Shown in pieces: positions 13,048-24,708 of a DNA stretch of 64,000 nucleotides; the first letter of the stretch is position 1; every line of letters begins with the position of its first letter. Below the pieces are notes generated by a model. The model saw only the letters and a program-made list of their open reading frames with translations, had not been told where the DNA came from and ran no database searches. A program made the position numbers and the translations under genes. Origin of the DNA: Spirodela intermedia (lineage: Eukaryota > Streptophyta > Magnoliopsida > Alismatales > Araceae); the NCBI GenBank assembly GCA_902729315.2, contig LR746272.1, positions 10,844,327 to 10,908,326 on the forward strand, given 5' to 3'.

Positions 13048-15145
13048 CTAGAAGCGTATAGAGAAGCCCTTGTCGTTGACCGAGACATCCATGCCGCTGA
13101 AATCCTCCCTGTCTGAATCCGACCCAAGATTCTTATCATCAAACCATCCCCCAGTAGAGCCCTCTTCCAGCCCAATGCTCGTGCTGGGAACGCTCAGCTC
13201 ACTCAGAGGAGAAGGCAAAGGCTCTTCCATGAAATAGTTGTCCTGAAGCAGTTCTGCCGCAGTAGCTCTGGTCTTGGGATCGTAGCAAAGAAGTCTTCCT
13301 ACGATATTCACTTCAGCTCTTGTTCGATTCGGTAGGCACGCCTCCAAACCCACCGGCTTCTCGACCGCACTGAAGAATATCTTGCCATAATCAGGTAAGC
13401 TGGAGCAGCCTGGCCATGCTTCCTCTGTCAGATTCCCGAACACATTCAATATCTTTCCAAGCTGATCGATATCTGAGGTGCCGGGGAAGAGAGTCTCGAG
13501 GCTGAGGAGCTCGGAGAAAATGCACCCCAGGGACCAGAGATCGATTTCTTGCCCATAATTCGTGGCTCCGTAGAGCAGCTCGGGAGCCTTGTACCATCGG
13601 GTTCCGACACAGGAAGTAAGCGCGCCGCCAGACTCATCCACATTGCCGACTTCACTGGCCTCATATGAATAATCGTCCTTAAGTGGGTCATCATCCACGT
13701 CATTTGTACTGCAAGTGGCAACACAGGATGCATCCACGTCAAATGTGTTGGTCTCCTTGCCCATCTCCTCCGCAGGGTACTTGGCCTTCTGGCCTTCAAC
13801 CTCTGCTGAATAGCCTTCCTCACCAATAGACCCCGTCTCAGTGTATGTCCTCTGGCTTTCGGATATACCTCGCCACGAGCTGCTCGCATCTGGAGCAGCA
13901 GAGGGTTCCTGAATTGCCCACATCCCTCCATCTTGTTCCTGCACGTTATCATCTGGAGACATGTACCTGGCCTCTTGAAGTATCCTCGCCTGAAGACAAG
14001 ACAGAGAAATCAGTCAAAATTTACAGCTTAAGGATCAAAAGGGACATGAAGTTCAGTTCTGAAGAAAAACCCTCTGCTGGCATCGTCTCCAACAACATTA
14101 TAAGAACAATCACCAGCACACAGGCAACTTTAATAGCCATTGGTGGATGAAGGAACCTCGAAGCTTACTCAAGTGCCTACAAGAAGGCGAATATGTGCAT
14201 CATGAGGCGCCTGCGAGTGGGATCTCATAGCAGGATTGGATGTCTTCGCGAGCTTCCAGATACAGAGTTTCAGTGAGCAAACATGCTCATTAGTTCTGAA
14301 ACACGTATGGAACGGGTAAAAAGGAAAATTCCCTAAAGCTTCCGGGTTGTAGGGACACAAACATAGGCTTCAGTGGGAAATAATATGATAAATACAACAT
14401 TGGAATCAAACTTTTTCTTCTTCTTCTTGTGTCTTCGCTGGAAGCATCTGACTGGTTTAGCGTAATCCCCATTGGTTAAAACCAAATAGATGAACTCAGC
14501 CAACCAAGTTTGCAGGGCGGTTTGCAAATTAATGTCCAGTCGGGTGAGTTCCGAAGGAATTGATAATGCCTCAGATAATTCTGCTATTTTAGTACGAATG
14601 GTATCTTACTTTAGAATAAATCATGAAAGATGATCACTTGTAATGCTCAATACCTGCCCAAAATCCGCCAGCTTAAGGACCCCTTCCGCAGAGATTAGAA
14701 GGTTCGACGGCTTGAGATCACGGTGGATGATGCCGCTCCCGTGACATGCTTCAACCCCACGCAATGTCTGGATCATCCACTGCTTCAACTCGCCAACGGA
14801 TATGCCGCCGCTCCGCTTGCCGTCCCGAATCACCGATGCAAGGTCGGTGCGCAGGAACTCGAGAACGAGGACCGCGTCCTCGTCCTCCTGCCAGAAGTAT
14901 TCGATGAGGTCGACGACGTTGTGGGCCTGGCGCAGTATCTGCAGGGTTTCGATTTCCCGGAAGGCACTCTGGTAATCGTGGATCTCCTTGAGCGCGACGA
15001 CCAGACCGTCGGAGATTCGCCGCGCCCGGTAGACGTCGGAGTAGGCCCCGGATCCAACTCTCTCTAGAATCTCATACCGCTGGTTGATCTCCGATCGCCC
15101 GTAGATGCTCCAGCTACGAGAAGCGTGAGGCGGCGGCTCCTCCAT
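13048..15145 (-). CDS. CDKF;1: Cyclin-dependent kinase F-like CDK-activating kinase
   Basis: Two exons, 14654-15145 and 13048-13989, join in phase 0 across a ~664-base GT-AG intron that falls directly after DFGQ. The product is 477 aa, against about 479 for Arabidopsis CDKF;1. CDKF is the plant-specific CAK that phosphorylates T-loops of CDKD kinases and the RNA polymerase II CTD pathway. Visible kinase features are the glycine loop GSGAYSDVYRAR (31-42), VALKE with Lys53, Glu64 of helix C, HRDLKPSN (141-148), DFG (161-163) and WYKAPELL. The acidic insertion of more than 100 residues between DFG and APE is the hallmark of the CDKF clade. The T-loop Thr falls at about residue 294 in SCVGTRWYKAPE. 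All catalytic residues are present, and nothing suggests decay. Confidence 0.96.
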
Positions 15146-16522
15146 CTTGCCAACTGTGGGTCTCTCCCTTCACCTCATCCACCTCTCTCCCTCCCCTCCT
15201 CCCTCCCTCCCTCCTTGGCTGTAAGGGGGATTGGGAAGAATTATTTGTCATTTCCTGTAATATTTCCAATCGCAAAGGCCTTGTGTTCATCTGGGCCGAG
15301 ACCGCTGGGCCGGATGGGTCAGAATGGGCTTAGGGCATGATTTTCTCCTGTTCTTCATGTGGTCAACCCTCTATCTCGGTCAACCAACGTTTATGAGAGG
15401 TATGTTCTAAACTCATCTCCATTTTCTACCTTGTGTTTAGGACTGATTTCAAGTACGAAACTAATCCAACTCCTTTGTTAACACATATATTAAAACAGGG
15501 CTGCTTTGGGGGTTGAAAAAGAGATGCAAAAGTCAAGGGCACAAGAGGTCAACTTCTCCTCCTATCTATCCCCGTATAGTCGTATAGTTAGAACTTTGTC
15601 AACTCCATGTATTTTATTCTTCATTGACTATTAGATATGGAGAAGCTTGAATTCTGATTTCAACCACCAAAGAGTTGGGTGTCCCATGTCTATGATTTTT
15701 ATTTCTCTCTCTTTCTTCTCTCTCTTTCAGCTGGTTTCTTGCCTGAAACTAATCCTGAACAAAGTAAGAAAGTGGGTTGACCTTCACAGAGAAGGGTTTC
15801 TCTGTGTCTTTGATTTTTATTTTTATATCTTTCTTCTCTTCATGAACCATCTTTTAATATTTGTATTACGAAATGGAGTAATCTGATTTCGTACCTGAAA
15901 TTAATACTAAACGAAGCTAGAAAGTGGCACTCAGTCTAGATCTCTCATTAATGTTTTTTATTTTTATTTTTCTCTCATTTAATATTTGTATTATGAAAGG
16001 AAATACGTTGGTTTCGTACTAGAAATCAATCCTAAACAAAGGTAGAGAGTGGCGCTGAGGTCAGTACCTCTCATAGAAGTTGGTTGACCAACTCTCATCT
16101 TTACTTGCCCAATATGAGTATTCTCTCACACTTCATACTTAAAGACTTCGTCTGCTCCTCACAACTTCAACAGAAAATAAAAATGTCTCATATTTTCTTA
16201 GAGTATGGGATTAATCTTGGGCTGCGAACTTCATTAAAACCCAAATAACATTGAAATTTTGGAAGTTGAAAGAGACCCTATTAATATATCAGTTAAATAT
16301 CTACGATATTAATCTTGTGCACACTAATTTCTAATTTTTGCGAATTATAGTGTGGATAAAATGATATTTGATATTAATATATTTTATTTATTCACGATAT
16401 ATCTAAACTTTAACTCAGTGAATAGAAATTTAACTATCACAATGGAGAATGGTTAAATACTGACATGAATTTAGATTCTAACTATGTATACAGCTTCCTT
16501 GAACGCCTATACAAGTATACAG
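15146..16522. other. AT-rich spacer with diverged repeats
   Basis: This lies between the 5' end of the CDKF gene (minus) and the PLAC8 exons (plus), so it should hold divergent promoters. Three related segments near 15745, 15885 and 16010 share a GAAAcTAATcCTaAACaAAG...AAAGTGG pattern and look like an old tandem repeat. No exon encoding the missing PLAC8 N-terminus was found. Confidence 0.5.
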
Positions 16523-17043
16523 CGGCGTGACGTACGGCCAGGTGGCGGAGATTTTGGAAGCCGGACAGAGCAGTACGTCGAGAGTTAAATCATGATCTCA
16601 TTATCTTCTTCTCCGTCGGCCGAGAACATGGTAGTAGATGAGCTTGGCAATCGTCTGCTCTCAGGTTGCGTCGCGGGCAGCGTTGTGTGCCTGCTTACGA
16701 TGCCGGGCCTCTGTGCGTGTCTCCTCCTCGGGTCCGCCCACCGAACGAGCCTGCGACTGAGATACAACCTGGTGCAGGCCCCCGCGGATGACTTAATCAT
16801 CCACCTCCTCTGCCCCACATGTGCGCTGTGCCAGGAGTATAGGGAGCTCAAGAACAGGGGTATCGACCCCTCCATGGGTATGTAAGACCCTTCCCCCCCT
16901 GTTCCTCCCTGCTCTCTCGAGCTCGAATGTCGACCTGTCCTCTGGGGGCGTCCTCAGGTTACCAGAATTACCTCGCTCAACAGCAACAAAGGGCTGCGTA
17001 CACAGATCCCCCCCCCCCCCCCAAAAGTCAGTATATGAACTGA
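16523..17043 (+). CDS. PLAC8/PCR-family protein, 5' end not found
   Basis: Three exons join well: 16523-16572 (VTYGQVAEILEAGQS), 16665-16877 and 16958-17043. Donors and acceptors are good (GTACGT, GTATGT, CTCAG), and each join keeps the PLAC8 frame. Exon 2 carries a hydrophobic stretch and the signature CALCQEYRELKNRG. Exon 3 gives a Gln-rich tail and five prolines from a 15-C run, then stops. PLAC8 proteins (plant cadmium resistance / cell number regulator) are small membrane proteins linked to metal export and organ size. The usual N-terminal part with the CCxxxxCPC motif should lie upstream. The frame closes at a stop at 16500 just before an acceptor AG (16521-16522), and I found no earlier exon. 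It may have a distant first exon or may be a truncated gene. Confidence 0.7.
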
Positions 17044-17427
17044 ACATGACCCGAATCAACGGTCAGCTTCTTCGTCAACTCTGTTCCCATGTGTTTGCTG
17101 TGATCGTTTGACTCTGCCCACCAACCCCTGGTTTGATCCGTATATCGCCATCTGTAGCTGGACTACGTGAATCAGATAGAATTTAATTTTCGTTCTTGGG
17201 CTTTGTAAGAATCGAAATATGCTTCTTTCTTCCGGCAAACGGGGTCGAACCAGGGGAACGTCATCTCCCCCGGACAGCGGTAGCCGAGAACAAACGGTTC
17301 CCCACGCCCGCCGAACAAAAACCAGTTCTAGGTCACAATCCACGGCCACGAAATGGGAAATAACGGAGGGATTTGAATTCTTCAAGAACAAGACCGAGCG
17401 TTGAGACTTGGGGCGATGCCGAGGGAA

Positions 17428-19207
17428 CTACGCCACGCAGGTGCCCCCCCCGCACAGGAAGGTCCTGCAAAAGAGGCTGATTAGAGCAGAGTCGAGACTG
17501 GTCAAAAGGTTATCCGGCAAAGGTATTATTATAGCCCGTTAGATTATTCGTCGACTTCCTCGAATCAAAAGGTTATGGGGCCTTGACGAGGTAAAGTTGA
17601 CCCCAAGCATATAGAAAAAACAACCCCCTTTCAACATGTTGCAAGAAACGTTGCTATTATCACCAATCATATGAATATTCGTTGAAATAATCTTGTTAAC
17701 AAAGAAAAGGGCAGCCGACGAGCAGAGATGGCAGGGTCTATACCTGAGGGAGCAGCCGGAGGAGGTTCTTGCCCTCCTCTTTGCCATCTCCTTGCGCCTT
17801 GGAGGTTGGAGAACGATCTTGATTGCCGTATCAAAAACAGCCTTGACGTTCTGCCGAAACCAAGGAAGAAGATGCAGAAACTCAATGAACCAACAACAGG
17901 TGAAACGAGAACCAAGGAACGAGATCTCCATCATCCTCAAGAAAGAACAAAAAAAAAAAAACCAGAGGAAGCTGAGATAGGTTCATCTTCTATACCTGCT
18001 GAGTTTTAGAGCTGCATTCGAGGTAGGCTGTGGCACCAACAAGTTTCCGGAGCTCCTCGCCCTGAACAAAATCGGGGAAGCCGCATTCAAGACGCGACTG
18101 AGAGAAATGGACGCTCGAGAGAAATATCGACGAGACTCACCTGAGCAGCTGTTATCACGGCAGCATCTGGATGATCAGCCAGATATGCCCGATCCTCCCG
18201 GAGATCTTTCCAAGGTAAAAACAGTTCTCCATTATTACCAAAGAGGGCACCATATCATTGCAAAAGATTTAGGCGAGAGTCGTGGCTTCATACGGCGTGC
18301 ATAGCTTATTTACCTAGCTTCGTTCCAACCAGAACGATGGGAACATTGGGTGCGAAGCGGCGAAGCTCAGGGATCCACTGATGAGCGACAGGAAGGATTC
18401 AGGGCGTTTAACAGGAGGGTAACCTGAGGAGTCACAGGTTTGATTTTACCTTCTTGAGAACATTCTCATAGCTTGCTCTGCTAATCAAGGAGAAGGCCAA
18501 GACAAATACATCAGCTCCTCGGTAGCTCAGCGGCCTGAGTCGGCTGTAGTCTTCCTGGCCTGCGGAGGAGTAGTAATCGTCAGGCTCGATCCGCTGTGGA
18601 ATATCTACCCAAAAGACTCCCGAGAAAATCATCTGGTATAAGATTCGCAAGGTGAATGAACCTCATACCTGCGGTGTCCCACAGCCCTAAGTTAACGATG
18701 CTGCCGTCCACAGACACATTTGCACTGAAATTGTCGAAGACGGTCGGAATGTAGTCCTGCGCACAGGTAGCAACGTGATTGGAGAGGTATAAGTCGTCAT
18801 CATCTGGGTGCCTTTCACAGACGAAGTGGGCTTTGGGAGCTGGCAGGAGGAAGGGATCTAATAGAGGAAAAGGCGGGGGTGCCACCCATTAGGGTTAACT
18901 GATGGGAAGAAGGAATGCGCACATCAACGTCTCGTAGGATGGAGTGGGATGAAAACAGTAGAGAAGCCATGTGAGTGACCAAAGAGTGAAGAAAGGGGGA
19001 AAGAGAACAGATAGAGGGTGCAGGGTGGACAGACCCCAGGGGGGTTGGCAGAGAAGGGGTGAGGAAGGAGGGAGGGGAGAGGAACAAAGAGCGACTAGGG
19101 CGAAATACCGTGGGAAACTTGTTGCTGGTATAGCAGATGAGCATGCACGTCTTGCCAACAGCTCCATCCCCAACGGTGACACATTTGATAAACTTGGTGG
19201 CACTCAT
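17428..19207 (-). CDS. ROP: Type II ROP (RAC-like) small GTPase
   Basis: Eight exons, all GT-AG, join to a 211-aa protein: 19109-19207, 18669-18756, 18450-18559, 18314-18377, 18141-18205, 17996-18061, 17744-17850 and 17428-17464. ROPs are the plant Rho GTPases that switch polarity, actin, ROS and immune signalling at the plasma membrane. Visible are the P-loop GDGAVGKT (13-20), switch I/effector [10 protein letters not shown], switch [28 protein letters not shown] and [15 protein letters not shown]. The C-terminal hypervariable end is basic (RRKEMAKRR), then [16 protein letters not shown]. This is the GC-CG palmitoylation box of type II ROPs in place of a CaaX prenylation box. The extra 37-base last exon is the known consequence of the intron that broke the CaaX motif in this subgroup. 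The start at 19207 is the conserved MSATKFIKC; an upstream in-frame ATG at 19225 is less likely. Confidence 0.96.
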
Positions 19208-19568
19208 CCCTCTTCTTTTCAACACTCAAATCGCCGAGGGCAAGGACAATGGAGATGGACTGGGAGGATCCTCTTCTCAGCGCTGGTATGATGGGAGTCG
19301 ACCCTTTCCAGTCGGGCAGGGCTATGTTTCAAAATGAGGAAGATTAGAAAGGGAAGACGGAGGATTCAAGGTTTCCTCGGCGCCTCCCTCTCAGCAGGCA
19401 CCAGAAACAGGCTGCAAGGCTTTTCTTTGAAGTCACTATTCCTCCCTAGTATGGTCGGGGGAGCAAAAAGTTATCGCAGCTACCCGAGGAGTCCCGGAAG
19501 AAAGGACGGTACACTAGAGATTCACATGCAACTACATTTCCAGAAGGAGCATTGATTTTTTCACACCC

Positions 19569-19629
<61 letters not shown>

Positions 19630-20344
19630 GGTTAAACATGAAATCCAGGTCAGAGCGGGTCAAGGCAAGGTTTGGAAATTTAACCTGCGGCGGGTGTGGC
19701 CAGGTCTGGAAGACGACGAAAGGAGATAGAGGTGGCAGAACGGGGCAGCGGCCAAGCCCACCGATGTGTCCTCCCCGGCTTCACAAGCCTGCACTCGCCT
19801 GTTCACCGTCATCACCTACCTCCGACACCTCCCCTAATTTTTCTAATCCCAAGTCGTCTTAAGAAGAGAGAGAGAGACAGAGGCCGGTAAGTTCAAACTT
19901 CAAACTCATCTGCGTCCCCTCGGGGAACGGGAGCAGATTAGATAGATCCGTTGCGCGGTGCGACCCCGACCAAATGGCACGGGTCCCGAGGACTGTGAAA
20001 ATCGCCGGCGGGCAGCGAGCTGGCGGCGCCCTTCCTATCTCATGGCCTTTCCGTAGCCCCCGACCTTGTCCTCTGAAGCAGATAGGCGGGAAATTTGGGA
20101 AATGAATAGCTTCCCGAGGTGGGATGGAGAGACCCGAGACGAGAAAAAGAAAGCGCTGCCTGCCAGACGGCGGCAGCGATTCAGGACAGGCGGAAAAGTT
20201 GCGGTATTCAAGATACAATTTTTAAGTTTGAAACGGGATTATATTTGCAGCATTTGAAACAAGACTGGATGATGGAGGCGGCGGAAAGGCCCAACCCCTT
20301 TCATGGCTGGTTCCTTGACAAACTGGTCTTATCAGCAGAAATGC
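19208..20344. other. ROP upstream region before the NLR array
   Basis: This should include the ROP promoter. A long (GA)n lies at 19569-19621. The short open frames on both strands have no recognisable domain. Confidence 0.55.
19569..19621. repeat. (GA)n microsatellite
   Basis: About 26 GA units with one AAAG interruption. Confidence 0.95.
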
Positions 20345-20809
20345 GCACCGATTAGCGCCAAGCGCAGTTCCTAAAAAACAGGATATATCTGGTTTCTTTA
20401 ACGTGTCTTTCTGTTAAGACAGTCTTCCTGCGGCGCTTCCAGCGCAGAGGAGATGCCAAATTTAGAAACTGCTCTCTCCCTATAAACCCCCGGCTCTTCA
20501 CATCCATAAGAAGGCGATCCTCTGTCGTCCGCATATCGGTCACGCCCAGTTGAGCTGGCTGGGTCTGCTGGACCAGGGCCTGGGCCATGCTAATCTACCT
20601 TGGTTTCTTTTCTTAGTTTCACCTCTCCAATGGTCGGCCGACCCGAAGACTGCGTCAGTATTTGGTCAACGATGAGCGTCTTCTTGTTTTCTGTAAAATT
20701 GTGGAGGTGGGCCGACTGTAAGTAATGGGTAAACACTGGGCTAGCGCACCCTTCACGTCGGAAAGAGTGAATCCGTTACAGCTCTAAGGATAGCAAATGC
20801 GGTCAGAAC
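20345..20809. repeat. NLR-module spacer, copy 1
   Basis: This starts around TATCTGGTTTCTT and contains AGTTGAGCTGGCTGGGTCTG. The same spacer recurs at 26066-26480 and, split by an insertion, at 34301-34910. It marks the 3' edge of the duplicated NLR unit. No coding function seen. Confidence 0.75.
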
Positions 20810-21576
20810 TTCCATGGTTGCAGAAGTTCCCTCCATCCATCGTCGACCAGTTCCCCTGATGGAGCCCAGCCGCCGGGGGAGATGGACAGTTCCCTGGCGA
20901 AGAGAGCTTTGGATGCAATTCTCCTGAGCCATGCCTCCATTATCGCAGCCGTCTCAACAAGTGACTGGACTCCTCTCTGGAGTAGTTCTCGGAGACGGGG
21001 GAGAACCTCCGTCGTTGCTGCAGTATCTTCTGCGTTCCAGTGCCACTCCCGTCTCCAGGTTTGGCATATTTATCAGAGGGAAAGGTTCCGAATTAGGCAA
21101 CAGAGTAGCCATCTACCCACCGGACGGGGTAGGGTCAGAAGAAGAGCGGAAGGACGAGAAATGGCGTGTAGAAAGAGATGGGCCCAATGAGGGCCTGAGA
21201 CGAAGAATCAATCCCAATCATGGGGGAAGCTGAGACTAATTAGACCTCTCGGAATACAAAGAGTCAGCCAGGTGATGAATATGAGAGACCGTAGGGGTCG
21301 TGGACGGCCACCGCGAAGGAGGGAGAGCGAGTCCGATGTAGCCGACGATGCGAAGGATCCCTACGGAGGGTGGGGGTATAGCTCAGTGACTACAAGGGCC
21401 ATCTTCTCAACCAGCTTAGAGTACACCGATGTTGCCGACGATATGCCAACCACCTTCCTGAGCGGACTCATCCTGTTCTTGAGGAGAAGGAACGACGCCT
21501 CATCCATAGGATCGGCCTGCCATTCACAGTGTGTTAACCCCTCTGCTTTACTGCTGCCTCCACAGATGTCCTCACC
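20810..21576 (-). pseudogene. Degenerate NLR LRR relic, module 1
   Basis: Minus-strand frames, broken by stops and frameshifts, still match LRR segments of the adjacent NLRs. A DPMDEASFLLLKNRMSPLRK segment near 21455-21520 corresponds to DPTDE...LSPLRRML. Further 3' come pieces matching ILxIVGYxGLxLPxxxWPS and NMPNLETW. The same relic sits just 3' of every NLR in this array, so it belongs to the duplicated unit. It is not translatable as one protein. Confidence 0.75.
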
Positions 21577-24500
21577 TTAGGCGACCTGCACGTTGGTCTG
21601 GACTAATGATTTATCTTTGCTGTAAAATAAAAACATTGTTTCATCGTCGGTTGCGACAACGTAAGCTTGAGGAAATCGTTTAAAGACATTCCAGCCACCG
21701 TCTGGGTCGTTGCCGCCCGCCTCTCTCTGTTGTAGCATTCTCCTGAGCGGACTCAGCTTGACCTCGAGGAGAAGGGATAAGACCTCATCGGTGGGATCGA
21801 CACAGACGTACTCCAACCATGGCGGGAGGTGTTCCGAGCTGTCATCTCTTACATGCAATTTTTCCGTAGCACGAAAGCTCCCCACCTCCAAGATTGAAGG
21901 GCAGTTTAAGACGTATATTTGCTCAAGTTGTCTCGAAGAGATATCGGGGATGCATCTCAACTTGGGGCAGCCCCCAAGGTACAGAACTTTGAGGGAAGGG
22001 AAGGCCATCATGCTTGTCCCGTTGTCTGTTTTCCAGGACCATGTTTCAAGGTTCGGCATTTCTAGAAGAGTAAAGAATTCTAGCTTGGGGAACAAAACAG
22101 CAGTTGATCCACCATCTGCAGTGGAAGAAGATGTAGAAGAAGATGGATGTGGGGAAACAGAAGGATTTGCGAGCTCGGTTCCGATGGTTACGAGCTGGGA
22201 GCAACCCTTGATCACGAGGGTCTTCAGATGAGGGAGAAGTCCGAGTGGAGGAAGCTGAGAGAAGTTTATGCAGCTGCTCATTGTTATCAATGTGACATTA
22301 TGGATGGCAGAGACGCTAGATGATGACGATGGCCACATCCAACGAGGGAGGGTGAGACCAAGGTATCCAACGACGCTGAGAATTTGGAGTGAGGTTGAGG
22401 GGCATAGCTCATCAAATACATCGGACATGTTCATTATTTGGGCAACAGTCGTCGTATCCACGGGAGGGAAGGACCACTGAAAGCTTATGCAAGTCATGGA
22501 GGTTTTATTTTCGAGGAGGGCACTTCTGGCTTGGGTTCTTTCTGAAACTCTCTCCAATTTGGTTATCACCAGCTGTCTCAGTTGTAAAAGAGGCCCCAAT
22601 TCTCGCAGGCTTCCCTCCCCCATGTCCACAATAAACTCATTCAGATCTTGCAGCTGATGTAGTTCGCCAATTCCCTTTGGCATCTGCTCGATGCCAGGTA
22701 CCTCGTTAATCTGGAGAGACCTCAGATTTCTCAGCTGCGTTATGCCATCTGGAAGAGAGGAGATGTTCTTGCAGTTCTTCAGTAACAGGAACTGCAGGCT
22801 CTTCAGGTTGCCTATCGAATCGGGCAACGCCCGAATGGGAGTCCCAGAGACATTGAGGTACCTCAGGTGTCGAAGTTTCGCGATGGAGTGTGGCAGTTCC
22901 TCCGTGGGTGTCTCACTGATATCTAAAACTCTCAGATACGCAAGAGCTTCAATAACATCCTGTTTTAGAACCACCCCTCCATATGGGTTCCTACAGATAA
23001 GGAGTGTCCTCAGGCGTTGTTCTCTTTTCAAGAGATGGAGGTCTACGGGAAAGTCACAATCTGCCATTGACAACCGGCGGAGGTTTCCGGACCTGCCTTT
23101 CGGTCTGGGCATGTCGCCGAAGAGACATTCACCTTCAGTCAGATGCTGACAGAGAGAACGCACAATGTCGGGCATCTTGCACAGAGCTGCCATCGCTATC
23201 GATGACTCCTCTGGCTGCAGAAAACCTCTATCGGCCAACTCATCGAAATGGTACATTCCGAACTCTTCCATGGAAAAAGTGCCCTCTGATTTCAGGAAAC
23301 CCTCAGCAACCCAGTACTGCACGACATTGAGGCGGTCAAAGACGAAGTCTTGGGGAAACAGCGAGAGATAGAGAAGACACTGCTTGATGCTGGAGGGCAG
23401 ATCCCTGTAAGACAAATACAGAGATTTCGTAACATTTTCGTCCTCCTTTAGGAAGATGGATGTAGACCATACTTGATCTTCGAGTATCTCCTCCCACGCT
23501 CGTGCGTTCTTGTCCTTGCATTGGAGGACTCCTCCGATTGTCTTTATAGCTAAAGGGACGCCCTTGCATCTCTCGGCAATTTTAACGCCAACATCTTTCA
23601 GGGCTTCCCACTGTTCTTCCTCCCCATTTCTGAACACCATCTTGAATAACAAGGAGAAGCCTTCCAAATCAGTCATTCTTTCGGCAGGATGAATGTGAGA
23701 TGCTCCCAACTGCCTCGCCGCAGACTCGAGATGAGTCGTTATCAACACCCTGGTGCCAACAGCGGCGCCTTGCACGGGCTCTCGGAGTAGCTCTTCCCAG
23801 ACCTCTGTGGTCCAGACGGCATCCAGAACAAGAAAAATTTTCTTGTCTTTGATAAGACTGCTAAGGATCGAGACCAGCTGTTCTTTACTGTCACCATCCT
23901 GGGGGTTCCCACCTGCTTGCGCTATGATCTCTTTCAATATCCTAATTTTTTTGAAGTACTTGGAAACGCAGATCCAAATCTTTATGTGAAAACTGGCTTC
24001 GATGAATCGATCGTTGAATGTAATTTTAGCTAGAGTAGTCTTTCCGATTCCCCCCATCCCCGTAATCGCTATAAGCTGGCCCTCGTTCTCATCCCCCAAA
24101 AGTAGCCTCAGTAATTTTTTCAACTGTAATTCAAGCGTAGGACCAATAATTTCTTGATAGACTAGAGATGATGTCTGAAGGGTGTTACCTGCCGTTGAGA
24201 AATCATCGTCAGTGGGCGTCATGTGTAGCCCGGCCTTCTCGTCGAAAATGTTCTTCAGCATAAAATTCTTTCTCTTTAATCGCATGGAGCTGACTTCTAA
24301 CTGGTCTGATAACTGTCTGAGAACCTCGATTCTATGCCTGTCAGAAAGCTGTTGCATTTTGTGTTCAAATTAAATCCAACTCGTGAGAGGTATTGGAGAG
24401 AACGAACGAGGGCGTACCACGTCGGTCGAGGAGGACGTTTCCGTCTGTCCCGACAACATTTCCTTGATGATCATGGAGGTGTCGAAGAAGTCATCGAAGT

Positions 24501-24708
24501 CGTAGACCGCGTCTTTCAGATCTTTGAGCCTGAGGCGGTTGTAGTCGCTGCTGAAGGCCTCTTCGTCGAGGACGAAGTCTCTGATCTCCCTGAACTTCTC
24601 CTTGGTCTCCTCCAGCACAGACTGTGCCTCGGATGGCGTCAGTTCCTCGTGTTTGAAATTTCTAGGCTTCCCTAGGAATGAGGAGACGAGCGAAAGCAGC
24701 GACGCCAT
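21577..24708 (-). pseudogene. CC-NB-ARC-LRR copy 1, with stop and altered motifs
   Basis: This is homologous along its length to the three intact NLRs. The Rx-like coiled coil begins at 24708 (MASLLSLVSSFL; an in-frame ATG at 24720 adds four residues). It ends at TAA 24370-24372, where the paralogs read Gly. Codons continue in the same frame after the stop. The remaining 926-codon frame (from 24357) has P-loop GMGGIGKTT, GVPLAIK, about a dozen LRRs and the conserved C-terminal tail. Three signature positions differ from the paralogs: kinase-2 reads LVLDAVW instead of LVLDDVW (codon 23818-23820), RNBS-B ends TTH instead of TTR (23731-23733), and MHD is MPD (23170-23172). The coiled-coil junction also carries about 20 extra residues. 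I call it a pseudogene or a non-ATPase NLR. A truncated NB-ARC-LRR protein starting at 24357 remains possible. Confidence 0.8.

Noticed and set aside
17539-17743. 55-residue C-terminal extension of the ROP GTPase by read-through
   Set aside because: A GTATAG donor at 17743/17744 and a 37-base exon at 17428-17464 give the conserved type II C-terminus and the expected 211-aa length.
18515-18540. CGGTAGCTCAGCGGCCTGAG, tRNA-like string
   Set aside because: It is the antisense of the conserved [10 protein letters not shown] codons of the ROP GTPase exon 3; no cloverleaf follows.
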